Position numbers and translations under genes: made by a program. A DNA stretch of 7,207 nucleotides from JBCDGZ01 sp038750655 (lineage in GTDB: Bacteria; Bacteroidota; Bacteroidia; Chitinophagales; Saprospiraceae): the NCBI GenBank assembly GCA_038750655.1, contig JBCDGZ010000230.1, forward strand, positions 1 to 7,207, written 5' to 3'. Below, one piece after another: positions 1-6,106 of the stretch; position 1 is the stretch's first letter; each line of letters opens with the position of its first letter. A model generated the notes under the pieces. The model worked only from the letters and a program-made list of their open reading frames with translations. It did not search any database and was not told the DNA's origin.

Positions 1-42
1 AATTAGGGAACATGGGGTAAAGATAAATAATATTTGGGGCTT

Positions 43-74
43 TGGGAGGGAACCCACCCTAGCCACCACCGCCG
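43..74 (-). repeat. GC-rich dispersed repeat, copy A
   Basis: Read on the minus strand this begins CGGCGGTGG, then YGGC, then a GGG-T-GGG / CCC-T-CCC inverted pair and a final A. The same order of blocks occurs on the plus strand at 6317-6350. Differences include pyrimidine transitions and a few inserted bases. The paired G and C blocks could form a short hairpin. Its function is unknown; it resembles the intergenic GC-rich repeats seen in some Bacteroidota genomes, which is only an impression. Confidence 0.5.
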
Positions 75-315
75 GCTTGTCGGTTGCTCTACAGATACAA
101 TCTTTCCATTCATTCTACTGCATCCAAGCCGCAAGAAGTGTAAGAAGTATCATCCATCGGTACCTGTAGATGATCAACATTCCCTGCATAGACGGTGAAT
201 TGGACTAAATTCCATAATAATTTTTATTTATCGAATACTATTAATTTTTATTTGTTGAAAATATTTTACTCTAATGTGCTTATTATCAGAGATTTGAGGT
301 GTAGTTCGTTTTTTC

Positions 316-359
316 AAAAAAAATAAAAAAAAAGAGTAAGGCCATTCCATTTTACCCTT
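316..359 (-). terminator. Rho-independent terminator-like hairpin on the minus strand, no gene assigned
   Basis: On the minus strand AAGGGTAA (359 to 352) pairs with TTACTCTT (339 to 332), an 8-bp stem with one G-U pair and a 12-base loop. It is followed by seven T, one A and eight T (331 to 316). This is a strong intrinsic terminator shape. No recognisable minus-strand gene precedes it. The AAGGG arm can instead pair with the CCCTT just upstream (369 to 365), giving a competing hairpin. Confidence 0.6.
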
Positions 360-369
360 GCTGCAAGGG
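355..369. repeat. Short perfect inverted repeat (alternative hairpin)
   Basis: CCCTTG at 355-360 and CAAGGG at 364-369 are a perfect 6-bp inverted repeat around CTG. On the minus strand it uses the same AAGGG that forms the left arm of the terminator at 332-359, so the two hairpins exclude each other. Confidence 0.6.
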
Positions 370-584
370 CATTGAACAAAAATAGCTTTTCCCAATGTCA
401 CATTAGCAGCCTTTCGAATTTATAGAGATGCACAAAGCTTCCACTCTCAGAATTTCTCCACTCAGTTTAACATAGCGCCGTTTACAGCTGCGTCTGGATC
501 ACTTCCGGGCGTACCACCAGCAAATTGCTCCGCATCCAAAGCAATTGCCTAGACTTAATTATCCAACCCTATAAATCGTTTATC

Positions 585-1577
585 ATGATTAAACAATCAA
601 AATTACTATTCGGATTTATTTTTCTGATGGCCCTATCGCTGGGTTTTTACTCTTGTGACAAAGAAACGACGACTCCTGTTGCCCCTACTACTGACAAAGT
701 ATCTGCTCTCGACCAATACATGGCAGATCATACCCAAAGTATTCAGGTTGCTGATTTGGGAGAAGGTACCTACCACGCCGTTGGTGAGCAAGGAACCATT
801 ATTGAAATCAACAACGCCCTGGTTAATGCCGCTGGTGAGCGCGTCAGAGGGGAGATTGAGATTCAATTGATCGAAATTTACTCGGTTAAAGACATGATTT
901 TGCTGCAAAAACAGACGATGGCCGATTATGACGGCGAGTTGAATATCCTCGAATCTGGTGGGGAAGTATTCATCAAAGTCTTCCAGGATGGTGAAGAGCT
1001 GAGCGTGGATGGCCAAGGTGATATGCGTCTGTTGCTGCCTACCGAGAATACGGGCGGCGCCAGAGAAGGCATGGAACTGTTCTACGGCGAAGAAACTGGC
1101 GATCAGGTGATCTGGAAGCCTACGGGCGAGAAGGTGAGAGTGGTGCGTCTTAGCAATCGCAACGATGCGGCGTACTACCAGGCATTGATTGAGCAAATTC
1201 TGGGCTGGATCAATATTGATATTCTCGCTAACCTGCAAGGGGAGCCCGTAGAATGTGTCGATCTGTACATCGATTGCCCCGATTTTTGCGAAATCACTAT
1301 GGACAACTCCTATGCGAATATCTACGTCAACAGCCTTAATAGTGCGTTTGGTATGGATAATCTTGGAGGTGGTAGATTCCAACTTTGTGGCAACTGGCCA
1401 CTGGGTGGGATTACGGTTACTTTTGTCGTAGTTATTGAGTGTGACGGTCAACTGTTTGTCGCCATCGTTACGGCTACCATTACTCCTGGATCACATATGC
1501 AGATCATTACTTGTGATGACATTCAGCTTATGGATGTGGGAACCTTCGAAGAAACGCTGCTTCTAATGGCTCAATAG
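585..1577 (+). CDS. Putative surface-exposed lipoprotein of unknown function
   Basis: A 330-residue protein. The frame is open from an ATG at 525, but the ATG at 585 is preferred because it directly starts a lipoprotein signal: MIKQSK, a hydrophobic run, then FYSC with the candidate lipidated cysteine at residue 24. The next residues are DKE, acidic as in the Bacteroidota lipoprotein export signal, which suggests the outer face of the outer membrane (inference). A Thr/Pro linker (about 28-38) leads into a beta-rich body with phrases such as VRGEIEIQLIEIYSVKDMI and GGEVFIKVFQDGEEL. These recall a family of uncharacterised Bacteroidota lipoproteins that I know only by pattern. The C-terminal third has six cysteines (224, 231, 235, 268, 286, 310) and may be disulfide-linked. 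It stands alone on the plus strand and ends before a hairpin at 1661. The molecular function is unknown. Confidence 0.85.
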   Translation: MIKQSKLLFGFIFLMALSLGFYSCDKETTTPVAPTTDKVSALDQYMADHTQSIQVADLGEGTYHAVGEQGTIIEINNALVNAAGERVRGEIEIQLIEIYSVKDMILLQKQTMADYDGELNILESGGEVFIKVFQDGEELSVDGQGDMRLLLPTENTGGAREGMELFYGEETGDQVIWKPTGEKVRVVRLSNRNDAAYYQALIEQILGWINIDILANLQGEPVECVDLYIDCPDFCEITMDNSYANIYVNSLNSAFGMDNLGGGRFQLCGNWPLGGITVTFVVVIECDGQLFVAIVTATITPGSHMQIITCDDIQLMDVGTFEETLLLMAQ

Positions 1578-1660
1578 CGCTACAGTTTACATACTTATGA
1601 AACTTAAGGATAATAAATAAATAGCACACCAGTTTAAAACATCAGAAAAATTAGCGTACA

Positions 1661-1691
1661 GGCCCTTTCGGAAGCTTCCGGAGGGGCCATT
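1661..1691 (+). terminator. Terminator hairpin after the lipoprotein gene
   Basis: 1661-1688 is a near-perfect palindrome centred on AAGCTT. GGCCCTTTCGGA pairs with TCCGGAGGGGCC with two G-U wobbles, leaving a 4-base loop. On the plus strand it is followed by ATTTTCG, a short T tract, 84 bases after the lipoprotein stop. On the minus strand a TTTTT run appears only about 10 bases past the stem, so it may also stop the small gene at 1700-1888, making it a shared bidirectional terminator. Confidence 0.65.
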
Positions 1692-1699
1692 TTCGTAGA

Positions 1700-1888
1700 T
1701 TAACGAAGGGCCATCTCACCAGTACCTCGGCAAGGCTTGCAGTGATTTTTCTCTCCGCGGGTCCCCGTCCAATAGCCTCTGCCGGCGCATCTTTGGCAGA
1801 TTTTTGAACTGGGTTGATGCATAAATAGTCGAAAAAGAATGTAGACGAAAGCTACGGCGAGTAGAATGATGAGGATGCGGATGTACAT
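1700..1888 (-). CDS. Small membrane-anchored zinc-motif protein (DnaJ-like CxxCxGxG repeats)
   Basis: A 62-residue protein. Residues 3-23 form one hydrophobic membrane span. A short cytosolic or periplasmic domain follows with two CxxCxGxG motifs: CQRCAGRG at 31-38 and CKPCRGTG at 50-57. This motif pair is the zinc-binding unit of the DnaJ cysteine-rich region, so the four cysteines (31, 34, 50, 53) probably bind one zinc ion. There is no J-domain, so it is not a complete DnaJ. The regular motif spacing and the clean N-terminal anchor argue for a real gene despite its size. It lies downstream of arsM but behind a hairpin (1916-1954), so it is probably expressed separately or by read-through. 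The partner and role are unknown. It could be a chaperone-like or scaffold peptide. Confidence 0.7.
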   Translation of the reverse strand: MYIRILIILLAVAFVYILFRLFMHQPSSKICQRCAGRGYWTGTRGEKNHCKPCRGTGEMALR

Positions 1889-1910
1889 TTGTTGTTGAAA
1901 TTAGGCGTCT

Positions 1911-1954
1911 TGAAAAAAGTAAGAATCTGTAACAATGTTACAAATTCTTACTTT
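1911..1954 (-). terminator. Intrinsic terminator of the sigZ-arsM unit
   Basis: AAAGTAAGAAT (1916-1926) pairs perfectly with ATTCTTACTTT (1944-1954), and inside it GTAAC pairs with GTTAC (1929-1941). A symmetric two-base bulge separates the two stems. On the minus strand the stem runs into ACTTTTTTCA, a six-T tract, about 70 bases past the arsM stop codon. The T tract on that side fixes the direction. Confidence 0.8.
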
Positions 1955-2025
1955 ACGAGTCAAGCATCGTGCCGAGGCCCTCCTTTCTGCCCTTCGATCA
2001 ACTGGCCGTAGCGTGCAGCCGCCTA

Positions 2026-2805
2026 TTAGGTCTTCTGTGCCTTCACTGTTACGCTGAGAATCTTACAGCCGCTGGCTCTAAACGCCTCAATGGCCTCCGC
2101 ACCAAGGTGCTCGCCCAGAAAGGCGTCGGGAAGCTGGATTTCTCGCTCTTTGGGTACTTCGACCGTCTCGAAGCCGGCCGCCTTGATGGTTTGCAGGTAA
2201 GCCTCCTTTTGCATAGCTCCTGCGACACAGCCGGTGTAGAGAATGGCTAGGTCCAGCATCTGCTGAGGCAGTTCGCCCTGCAGTACAATATCGGAGATGC
2301 TGAAGTGCCCGCCCGGCCGCAGCACCCGGTGGACTTCCTGGTAGGCTTTAGCCTTGTCGGGCACCAGATTCATCACGCAGTTGCTGATGGCCACATCGAT
2401 GCTATTCGTTTCCAGCGGCAGTTGCTCGATCTCACCGAGGTGGAATTCGACATTGTGGAACCCTAGCTTGGCCTGATTAGCGCGGGCTTTTTCGATCATT
2501 GCGATGGTCATATCGACGCCGATGACTTTGCCGGTCGCGCCGGTGAGCTGGCGGGCGACGAAGACGTCATTACCCGCGCCGGAGCCGAGGTCGAGGACGG
2601 TGTCGCCGGGCTTGATCTGGGCGATGTCGGTGGGGATGCCGCAGCCCAGTTGGAGGTCTGCTTCGGGGACATAGCCGTCTAGTTGTTTATAGTTTTCGCT
2701 AAAATTGCTGATCTCATCGGAGGAGCAGCAAGGGCCGCAGCCGCAGGCCGCTTGAGCGATTTCGGTATATTTTTGCTTAACAATTTCTTTGATTGGAGTT
2801 GCCAT
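2026..2805 (-). CDS. arsM: Arsenite S-adenosylmethionine methyltransferase
   Basis: A 259-residue cytosolic enzyme that transfers methyl groups from S-adenosylmethionine to arsenite, giving methylated arsenicals (family knowledge). The class I SAM motif VLDLGSGAGNDV is at 70-81, with the acidic motif VIGVDM at 94-99. Cysteines match those needed in ArsM: LGCGIP (Cys55), SNCVMNL (Cys143) and TGCVAGA (Cys193), plus an N-terminal cluster CGCGPCC (21-27). RVLRPGGHFSISD is a typical post-motif. The frame continues to an ATG at 2868, but MATPIKEIVKQKY at 2805 matches how the family begins and follows an A-rich leader, so it is chosen. It lies 77 bases after sigZ, so co-transcription is likely. The coding sequence is very GC-rich, about 69% over 2521-2640. 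No arsR is visible. Confidence 0.92.
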   Translation of the reverse strand: MATPIKEIVKQKYTEIAQAACGCGPCCSSDEISNFSENYKQLDGYVPEADLQLGCGIPTDIAQIKPGDTVLDLGSGAGNDVFVARQLTGATGKVIGVDMTIAMIEKARANQAKLGFHNVEFHLGEIEQLPLETNSIDVAISNCVMNLVPDKAKAYQEVHRVLRPGGHFSISDIVLQGELPQQMLDLAILYTGCVAGAMQKEAYLQTIKAAGFETVEVPKEREIQLPDAFLGEHLGAEAIEAFRASGCKILSVTVKAQKT

Positions 2806-2882
2806 TGGATTTGTGTTTTTAATTGATTTATTTACCCAGTAGACGGAGGGATTGATTTTGTGATGCATTATTTTTTTAAAAA

Positions 2883-3428
2883 TCAGGACTTCTTCTTTTG
2901 GAACCGAGGTTCAAAGTCCAGTACATTCCCGTAGGCATCCGTAGACACCTGGCAGCAGTCCAACAGCGCCTTTTTGAGCAGCTCTCGCCCGCGCTGCACC
3001 CGCGAACGTGCCCCAGAGTGCGAAATTTGCAGCCGTTCCGCCAGCTCCTTCTGTGAGAGGCCTTCAATTTCTACCAGCCGCAGTGCCTCCCGGTATTTTT
3101 CGGGGAGCCGATCGATGAAACCAGGAACACAGAGGCTAAAAAACTCGTGCTGACCGATGGTTTCCTCCGCCTCTTCTGCAATGTCTAACTCGGGGAGGGC
3201 TTGTAGGGACTCCTTTTGGTGTTTGCGAAAGTGATCGGCAATCGTCGTGCGGGTGATTTGGTATAACCAGGGCAGCAGCCGCTTCTGGTCTTTGAGCTGG
3301 GGCAGCTTGAGCTGCGTCTTCAGCCAAACCTCTTGTAGAATATCTCTGGCCAGCGCCTCTTCCTTCACCCGGCCGATGATAAAGCGCAGCAGTAGCTGAT
3401 CGATTTGTGACCAATTGGCAATTGTCAT
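2883..3428 (-). CDS. sigZ: RNA polymerase sigma factor, SigZ type
   Basis: A 181-residue sigma-70 family factor of ECF size. Region 2 covers about 8-72, with DILQEVWLKT (29-38) and the -10-binding WLYQITRTTIADHFRK (54-69). An acidic linker (80-95) follows. Region 4 covers about 104-155, with LPEKYREAL and the helix-turn-helix GLSQKELAERLQISHSGARSRV. After region 4 comes a tail with paired cysteines 158-159, then DAYGNVLDFEPR. This ending is what I associate with SigZ proteins and separates it from ordinary ECF factors. No anti-sigma gene is adjacent, and arsM is directly downstream. The cysteine pair could bind a metal or metalloid, making the factor its own sensor, but that is speculation. 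A short dyad sits just upstream of the start (3451-3472). Confidence 0.88.
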   Translation of the reverse strand: MTIANWSQIDQLLLRFIIGRVKEEALARDILQEVWLKTQLKLPQLKDQKRLLPWLYQITRTTIADHFRKHQKESLQALPELDIAEEAEETIGQHEFFSLCVPGFIDRLPEKYREALRLVEIEGLSQKELAERLQISHSGARSRVQRGRELLKKALLDCCQVSTDAYGNVLDFEPRFQKKKS

Positions 3429-3450
3429 AATTCAGGCTTTTTTAATAAGA

Positions 3451-3472
3451 CGTCAAAACGAAGAAAATGACG
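3451..3472. promoter_or_regulatory. Short dyad upstream of sigZ, possible operator
   Basis: CGTCA at 3451-3455 and TGACG at 3468-3472 form a perfect 5-bp inverted repeat with a 12-base A-rich spacer, 23-44 bases before the sigZ start. This is a plausible position for a regulator site in the leader or promoter. The arms are short enough to arise by chance. I see no Bacteroidota promoter pair at proper spacing. Confidence 0.25.
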
Positions 3473-3513
3473 CAAAGTCTGTTCTAATATAGGAAAAATG
3501 ATCCGATGGGGAC

Positions 3514-3544
3514 AAAGAAAAAGGAAGCCCCGAGGCTCCCTTTT
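3514..3544 (-). terminator. Intrinsic terminator downstream of the LytTR regulator gene
   Basis: AAAAGG-A-AGCC (3519-3529) pairs with GGCT-C-CCTTTT (3534-3544), with one mismatch and a 4-base loop. Read on the minus strand the stem ends in CCTTTTTCTTTG, a T-rich tract. It lies about 170 bases past the regulator's stop and about 90 bases before the sigZ start, separating the two transcripts. Confidence 0.7.
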
Positions 3545-3715
3545 CGACAACTAGCTTTGAAACGTAAAGGTGTTGATACCTTGTACAGAATACTTTTTGT
3601 GCTAATTGGTGGTCTGTTTGACTACAAGATAACGGCACTTGTAGGTCTTTTGTTGAGCTTTTTGACAGATGTATTCTGTCGATTGATAAGTGTTTGGGCT
3701 GAGTTAATAGCTGTT

Positions 3716-4468
3716 TTAAAGAACCGAAAAGCCGGCCAGCAATTTGAACAACTGTTCGCGTCTGCGCACCGAGACGGGCAGCGACTGCTCGTTTTTCATC
3801 ACCAAACTTCCTCCATTGATTTTATCAAAACGACGGATATGGTTGATGTTGACCAGGTGCGAGTGATGAGGGCGATAGAACCCGTAATTTTTCAATACAT
3901 TTTCGTATTCCTTTAAGTTCTTAGAGACCAAGAGCTGCCGCTTCCCTTCGAGGTAAAAGCGGGTATAACTGCCTTCGGCCTGGCAGTGAATGATTTCTTT
4001 GATGGCGACGATATGAATGCTGTCAGCATCTTTGAGGATGACTTTCTGTTCGGTTTTAGAAAGCGACATATTACTGTTGAGAATGGATAATTGGAGCTGC
4101 AATTCGTCTTTCTCAATCGTCTTGCGTGCTCGATCTACGGCCGGAATTAGATCACTAGAGTCGATGGGTTTGAGGAGATAATCCAGTGCACAAAATTTGA
4201 AAGCCTGAATCGCATATTGATCATAGGCAGTGGCGAAAATAACCTGAAATTTTCGATCGTCAATTTGGCGCAGAATGTCTAACCCGGAGCCGTCATCCAG
4301 CTGAATATCCAGAAAGACCAGCTCGGGTTGGTGTTGTCGAATAGCCTGTAGGCCGCTTTGGACACCGTCGGCTTCGGCGATGATCTCTATGTTGGGGCAA
4401 TGGAGTTGGAGCATGGCGCGCAAGCAGTTGCGAGCCGGGATTTCATTGTCTACGATGATCGTTTTCAT
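3716..4468 (-). CDS. LytTR-family two-component response regulator
   Basis: A 250-residue cytosolic DNA-binding regulator. The receiver domain covers about 1-120: acidic pocket Asp7 and Glu9, phospho-accepting Asp54 in VFLDIQL, switch Thr80 in FATAY, and Lys100 in LLKPI. A charged linker (about 105-140) joins a LytTR DNA-binding domain at about 143-247, with typical phrases IHCQAEGSYTRFYL and FYRPHHSHLVNINHI. The ATG at 4468 (MKTIIVDNE) is chosen over the in-frame start at 4537 because receiver domains begin this way. Such regulators are normally driven by a membrane histidine kinase of the LytS/His_kinase type, usually the next gene. None is present here, so the partner lies elsewhere. It is transcribed alone, with a 3' tail of about 170 bases before its terminator. 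Confidence 0.92.
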   Translation of the reverse strand: MKTIIVDNEIPARNCLRAMLQLHCPNIEIIAEADGVQSGLQAIRQHQPELVFLDIQLDDGSGLDILRQIDDRKFQVIFATAYDQYAIQAFKFCALDYLLKPIDSSDLIPAVDRARKTIEKDELQLQLSILNSNMSLSKTEQKVILKDADSIHIVAIKEIIHCQAEGSYTRFYLEGKRQLLVSKNLKEYENVLKNYGFYRPHHSHLVNINHIRRFDKINGGSLVMKNEQSLPVSVRRREQLFKLLAGFSVL

Positions 4469-4669
4469 ATTGCTTGTTTTTTTGAGGAGCAGGCGGTGGA
4501 TTCGTATGATGAATGATGAATAAACACTACCCACCAATCATCAGGGGCAGGAGCGACAATAGGGGTAGACCAATCTAGCTAATCAGGGAAGTGAAGCCTT
4601 TTGTTATATTCTCTCTTCGCATTATTTATTCCTACTGTGGTGATAGATCAAAACAATGCGTTTTTCTTT

Positions 4670-4677
4670 CAAATATA
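4670..4677 (-). promoter_or_regulatory. Weak candidate -7 promoter element for the LytTR regulator gene
   Basis: On the minus strand TATATTTG matches the Bacteroidota TAnnTTTG element exactly, about 200 bases before the regulator's start. No matching upstream TTTG lies at the usual distance of about 20 bases, and the nearest T-rich run belongs to the possible terminator of the preceding gene. An 8-base match of this kind is common by chance. Confidence 0.25.
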
Positions 4678-4679
4678 AC

Positions 4680-4704
4680 AAAAAAGTGATTACTATGCTG
4701 TAAT
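4680..4704 (-). terminator. Weak possible terminator after the secreted repeat protein gene
   Basis: On the minus strand ATTAC-AGCATA-GTAAT (4704 to 4689) is a 5-bp hairpin, followed after CAC by six T (4685-4680). It lies about 40 bases after the stop codon at 4743. The stem is short and A/T-rich. A larger alternative pairs GTAAT..GCC near 4730-4740 with GGCATTAC (4706-4699), with a bulge. Confidence 0.4.
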
Positions 4705-4742
4705 GCCGCTCGAATTGACAGGACTAAGGCACTATTACGCTA

Positions 4743-5429
4743 CTAATCTGTTTTATTGCGTCCCGATTTTTTGCCGAAATTCCAATTGATAAACGGTAGG
4801 GTACGCTTCTCATTTCGATTGATCAAACCTATTTGGATTCCTCGCAATCGCTTCGTGGTGTTGATCAGCCCGATTTGCAGGCCCTTGGATTGTATGGTTT
4901 TATTGTAAATGCCCCCGATGGCTATTCCATTGGTTGCCGTGCTCATGCTGACAAAAGGAGCGATGACGATACCACTAACTTTCCCCGTCATTGACCACAA
5001 TCCAGACAGCGCCAGGCCATTCACCACCAATTCAGGACTCCCAATCCCGCCTCCGGCAATCGCAATGCCGTTGACTTGGTAGTTCTTGTAATCGGAAGCT
5101 GCATGGACTAAAGAATCTAGTCGGACAGGGTCTTGGTAGAAGGCCGAAGGCTCCGTATAGAGGGGCTCGCCAGGGCTGAGCGGAAGAAACAAACCCGCCC
5201 CCAGCAGCTCCACGCTCAGGCCATTGAGCCGCGTGGTTAGGCTATCGCCCTCGTATTTAAGGCTGTTGGCGATAATGCTTAAGCCTACGCCGTTTATCTC
5301 CGTGTCTAAAGCAGGGAGATGCCAGAGCAGCCAGCGTTCTTGGAGTTGTTGTCCTGTGGCGTTGGTCGTGAATGAAAGGACTAAAATGATGGCCAGGAAT
5401 AGGGAAGAAAGGGGAGCCTTAGTTGACAT
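4743..5429 (-). CDS. Secreted or outer-membrane-associated protein with short NG/KG repeats (LA_2272-like)
   Basis: A 228-residue protein. Residues 1-26 are a signal peptide: MSTKAPLSS, a hydrophobic run, and probable cleavage near ATG-QQ. The mature part has recurring units starting NG or KG followed by hydrophobic-alternating residues: NGVGLSI (46), NGLSVEL (69), NGIAIAG (120), NGLALSG (137), NGIAIGG (167), KGLQIGLIN (182) and RGIQIGLIN (196). It ends RNEKRTLPFINWNF. This pattern is widespread in Bacteroidota and resembles the surface-repeat family named LA_2272. The repeats suggest stacked beta turns, a small solenoid or barrel-like fold (inference). The biochemical role is unknown. It lies 71 bases downstream of another secreted-protein gene on the same strand, with no terminator between that I can see, so an operon is likely. 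Confidence 0.82.
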   Translation of the reverse strand: MSTKAPLSSLFLAIILVLSFTTNATGQQLQERWLLWHLPALDTEINGVGLSIIANSLKYEGDSLTTRLNGLSVELLGAGLFLPLSPGEPLYTEPSAFYQDPVRLDSLVHAASDYKNYQVNGIAIAGGGIGSPELVVNGLALSGLWSMTGKVSGIVIAPFVSMSTATNGIAIGGIYNKTIQSKGLQIGLINTTKRLRGIQIGLINRNEKRTLPFINWNFGKKSGRNKTD

Positions 5430-5500
5430 ATCACTATGGGTTTTAGTTTTCTGTAGCTGAAACGTTTGAATAGTTGGCTTTAGGGTGGGGAGGGCTTAAT

Positions 5501-6052
5501 TTAAGATTCGAAGCGAATTAGAGCGGGTTGCTCGACGATCGCATCGGGATTATCAAAAAGGTAGAATACGTAGATGGTGGCTTTATTGGTAGCATAGAGG
5601 GCCAGCATTTTACAATAGCGCCGTTTAGAGAACGTCTTTTTGGGGCAAAAGAAAACAGTGGCCCCCCATTCCGCATTGTATTCTTCGCTCAGTTGTTGGG
5701 GGGTAATTTTATGTACCGCAATCTGTTGGTCTTGGTCATTGGTCGCCAGGCTGGAAGCCATACTCAGGCAGTTGACGTGGGGTACCTTGCTGGGCAAGCC
5801 CAGGTTGGGGATCACCCTGTAGCGCATTTCCAGCTTATGCTTCCGCGAGCGCATCGCCATATCGTAGGGCCAAAGGCTATTGGGGCGCACCCTAAGGCTT
5901 TTGAAATTCTTTTCCACCGGACTAAAAAACTCGACCTGCCCCTGCTGTAAAGCTTGGGTAAATGCCGGAGGTAGTTGGACTTGCGCGGAGCTGGTGCTGG
6001 TTACAGCAAAGAAGAGGATCAATAGAAATACCCGAAGGGGAAGCATGTTCAT
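5501..6052 (-). CDS. Secreted protein of unknown function
   Basis: A 183-residue protein. Residues 1-23 are a clear signal peptide (MNMLPLRVF, hydrophobic core, SSA then QVQ), so it is exported to the periplasm or beyond. The mature chain of about 160 residues is basic and aromatic-rich. It has phrases such as FFSPVEKNF, WPYDMAMRSRKHKLEMRYRV, EYNAEWGATVFFCPKK and MLALYATNKATIYVFYLFD, and three cysteines. No catalytic motif or known domain is recognisable. The alternating pattern near the C-terminus suggests a beta-sheet core. The ATG at 6052 follows AAAACAAA, and a second ATG two codons later (6046) is an alternative start. The next gene on the strand starts 71 bases downstream, so the two may be co-transcribed. 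Confidence 0.78.
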   Translation of the reverse strand: MNMLPLRVFLLILFFAVTSTSSAQVQLPPAFTQALQQGQVEFFSPVEKNFKSLRVRPNSLWPYDMAMRSRKHKLEMRYRVIPNLGLPSKVPHVNCLSMASSLATNDQDQQIAVHKITPQQLSEEYNAEWGATVFFCPKKTFSKRRYCKMLALYATNKATIYVFYLFDNPDAIVEQPALIRFES

Positions 6053-6106
6053 TTTGTTTTATAAACAATTTGTTGTATATTGTGATTGCATTTCGACTAT
6101 TGCCAT

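Larger units (their letters stand above)
1..524. other. Gene-free region with repeat, A/T-rich stretch and a minus-strand terminator
   Basis: No reading frame here looks like an intact gene. The stretch holds a GC-rich repeat (43-74), an A/T-rich zone around 205-335 with a nearly pure A run at 316-333, and hairpins at 332-369. Two short minus-strand frames read like protein but have no plausible full-length gene: 110-223, ending with residues TSYTSCGLDAVE, and 462-548, with residues AEQFAGGTPGSDPDAAVNGAM. They could be remnants of decayed genes or chance. The promoter of the lipoprotein gene at 585 should lie in the right part, but I see no convincing Bacteroidota promoter pair (TTTG and TAnnTTTG at proper spacing). 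Confidence 0.6.

Noticed and set aside
525..584. Upstream ATG of the lipoprotein frame at 525
   Set aside because: It would bury the lipoprotein signal behind 20 residues. The ATG at 585 gives a normal signal peptide.
633..1451. Long minus-strand open frame of 272 codons opposite the lipoprotein gene
   Set aside because: It is the antisense of a well-supported gene with a signal peptide, and its translation shows no motif or secretion signal.
2806..2868. N-terminal extension of ArsM to the ATG at 2868
   Set aside because: The extra 21 residues do not resemble ArsM, while the start at 2805 follows an A-rich leader and matches the usual family beginning.
3664..3680. Perfect inverted repeat GACAGA-TGTAT-TCTGTC in the regulator's 3' tail
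   Set aside because: The arms are short and no T tract follows on either strand; insufficient support for a function.
3506..3916. Plus-strand frame with hydrophobic stretches that could look like a membrane protein
   Set aside because: It runs through the terminator at 3519-3544 and then antisense into the LytTR gene; no family pattern is visible.
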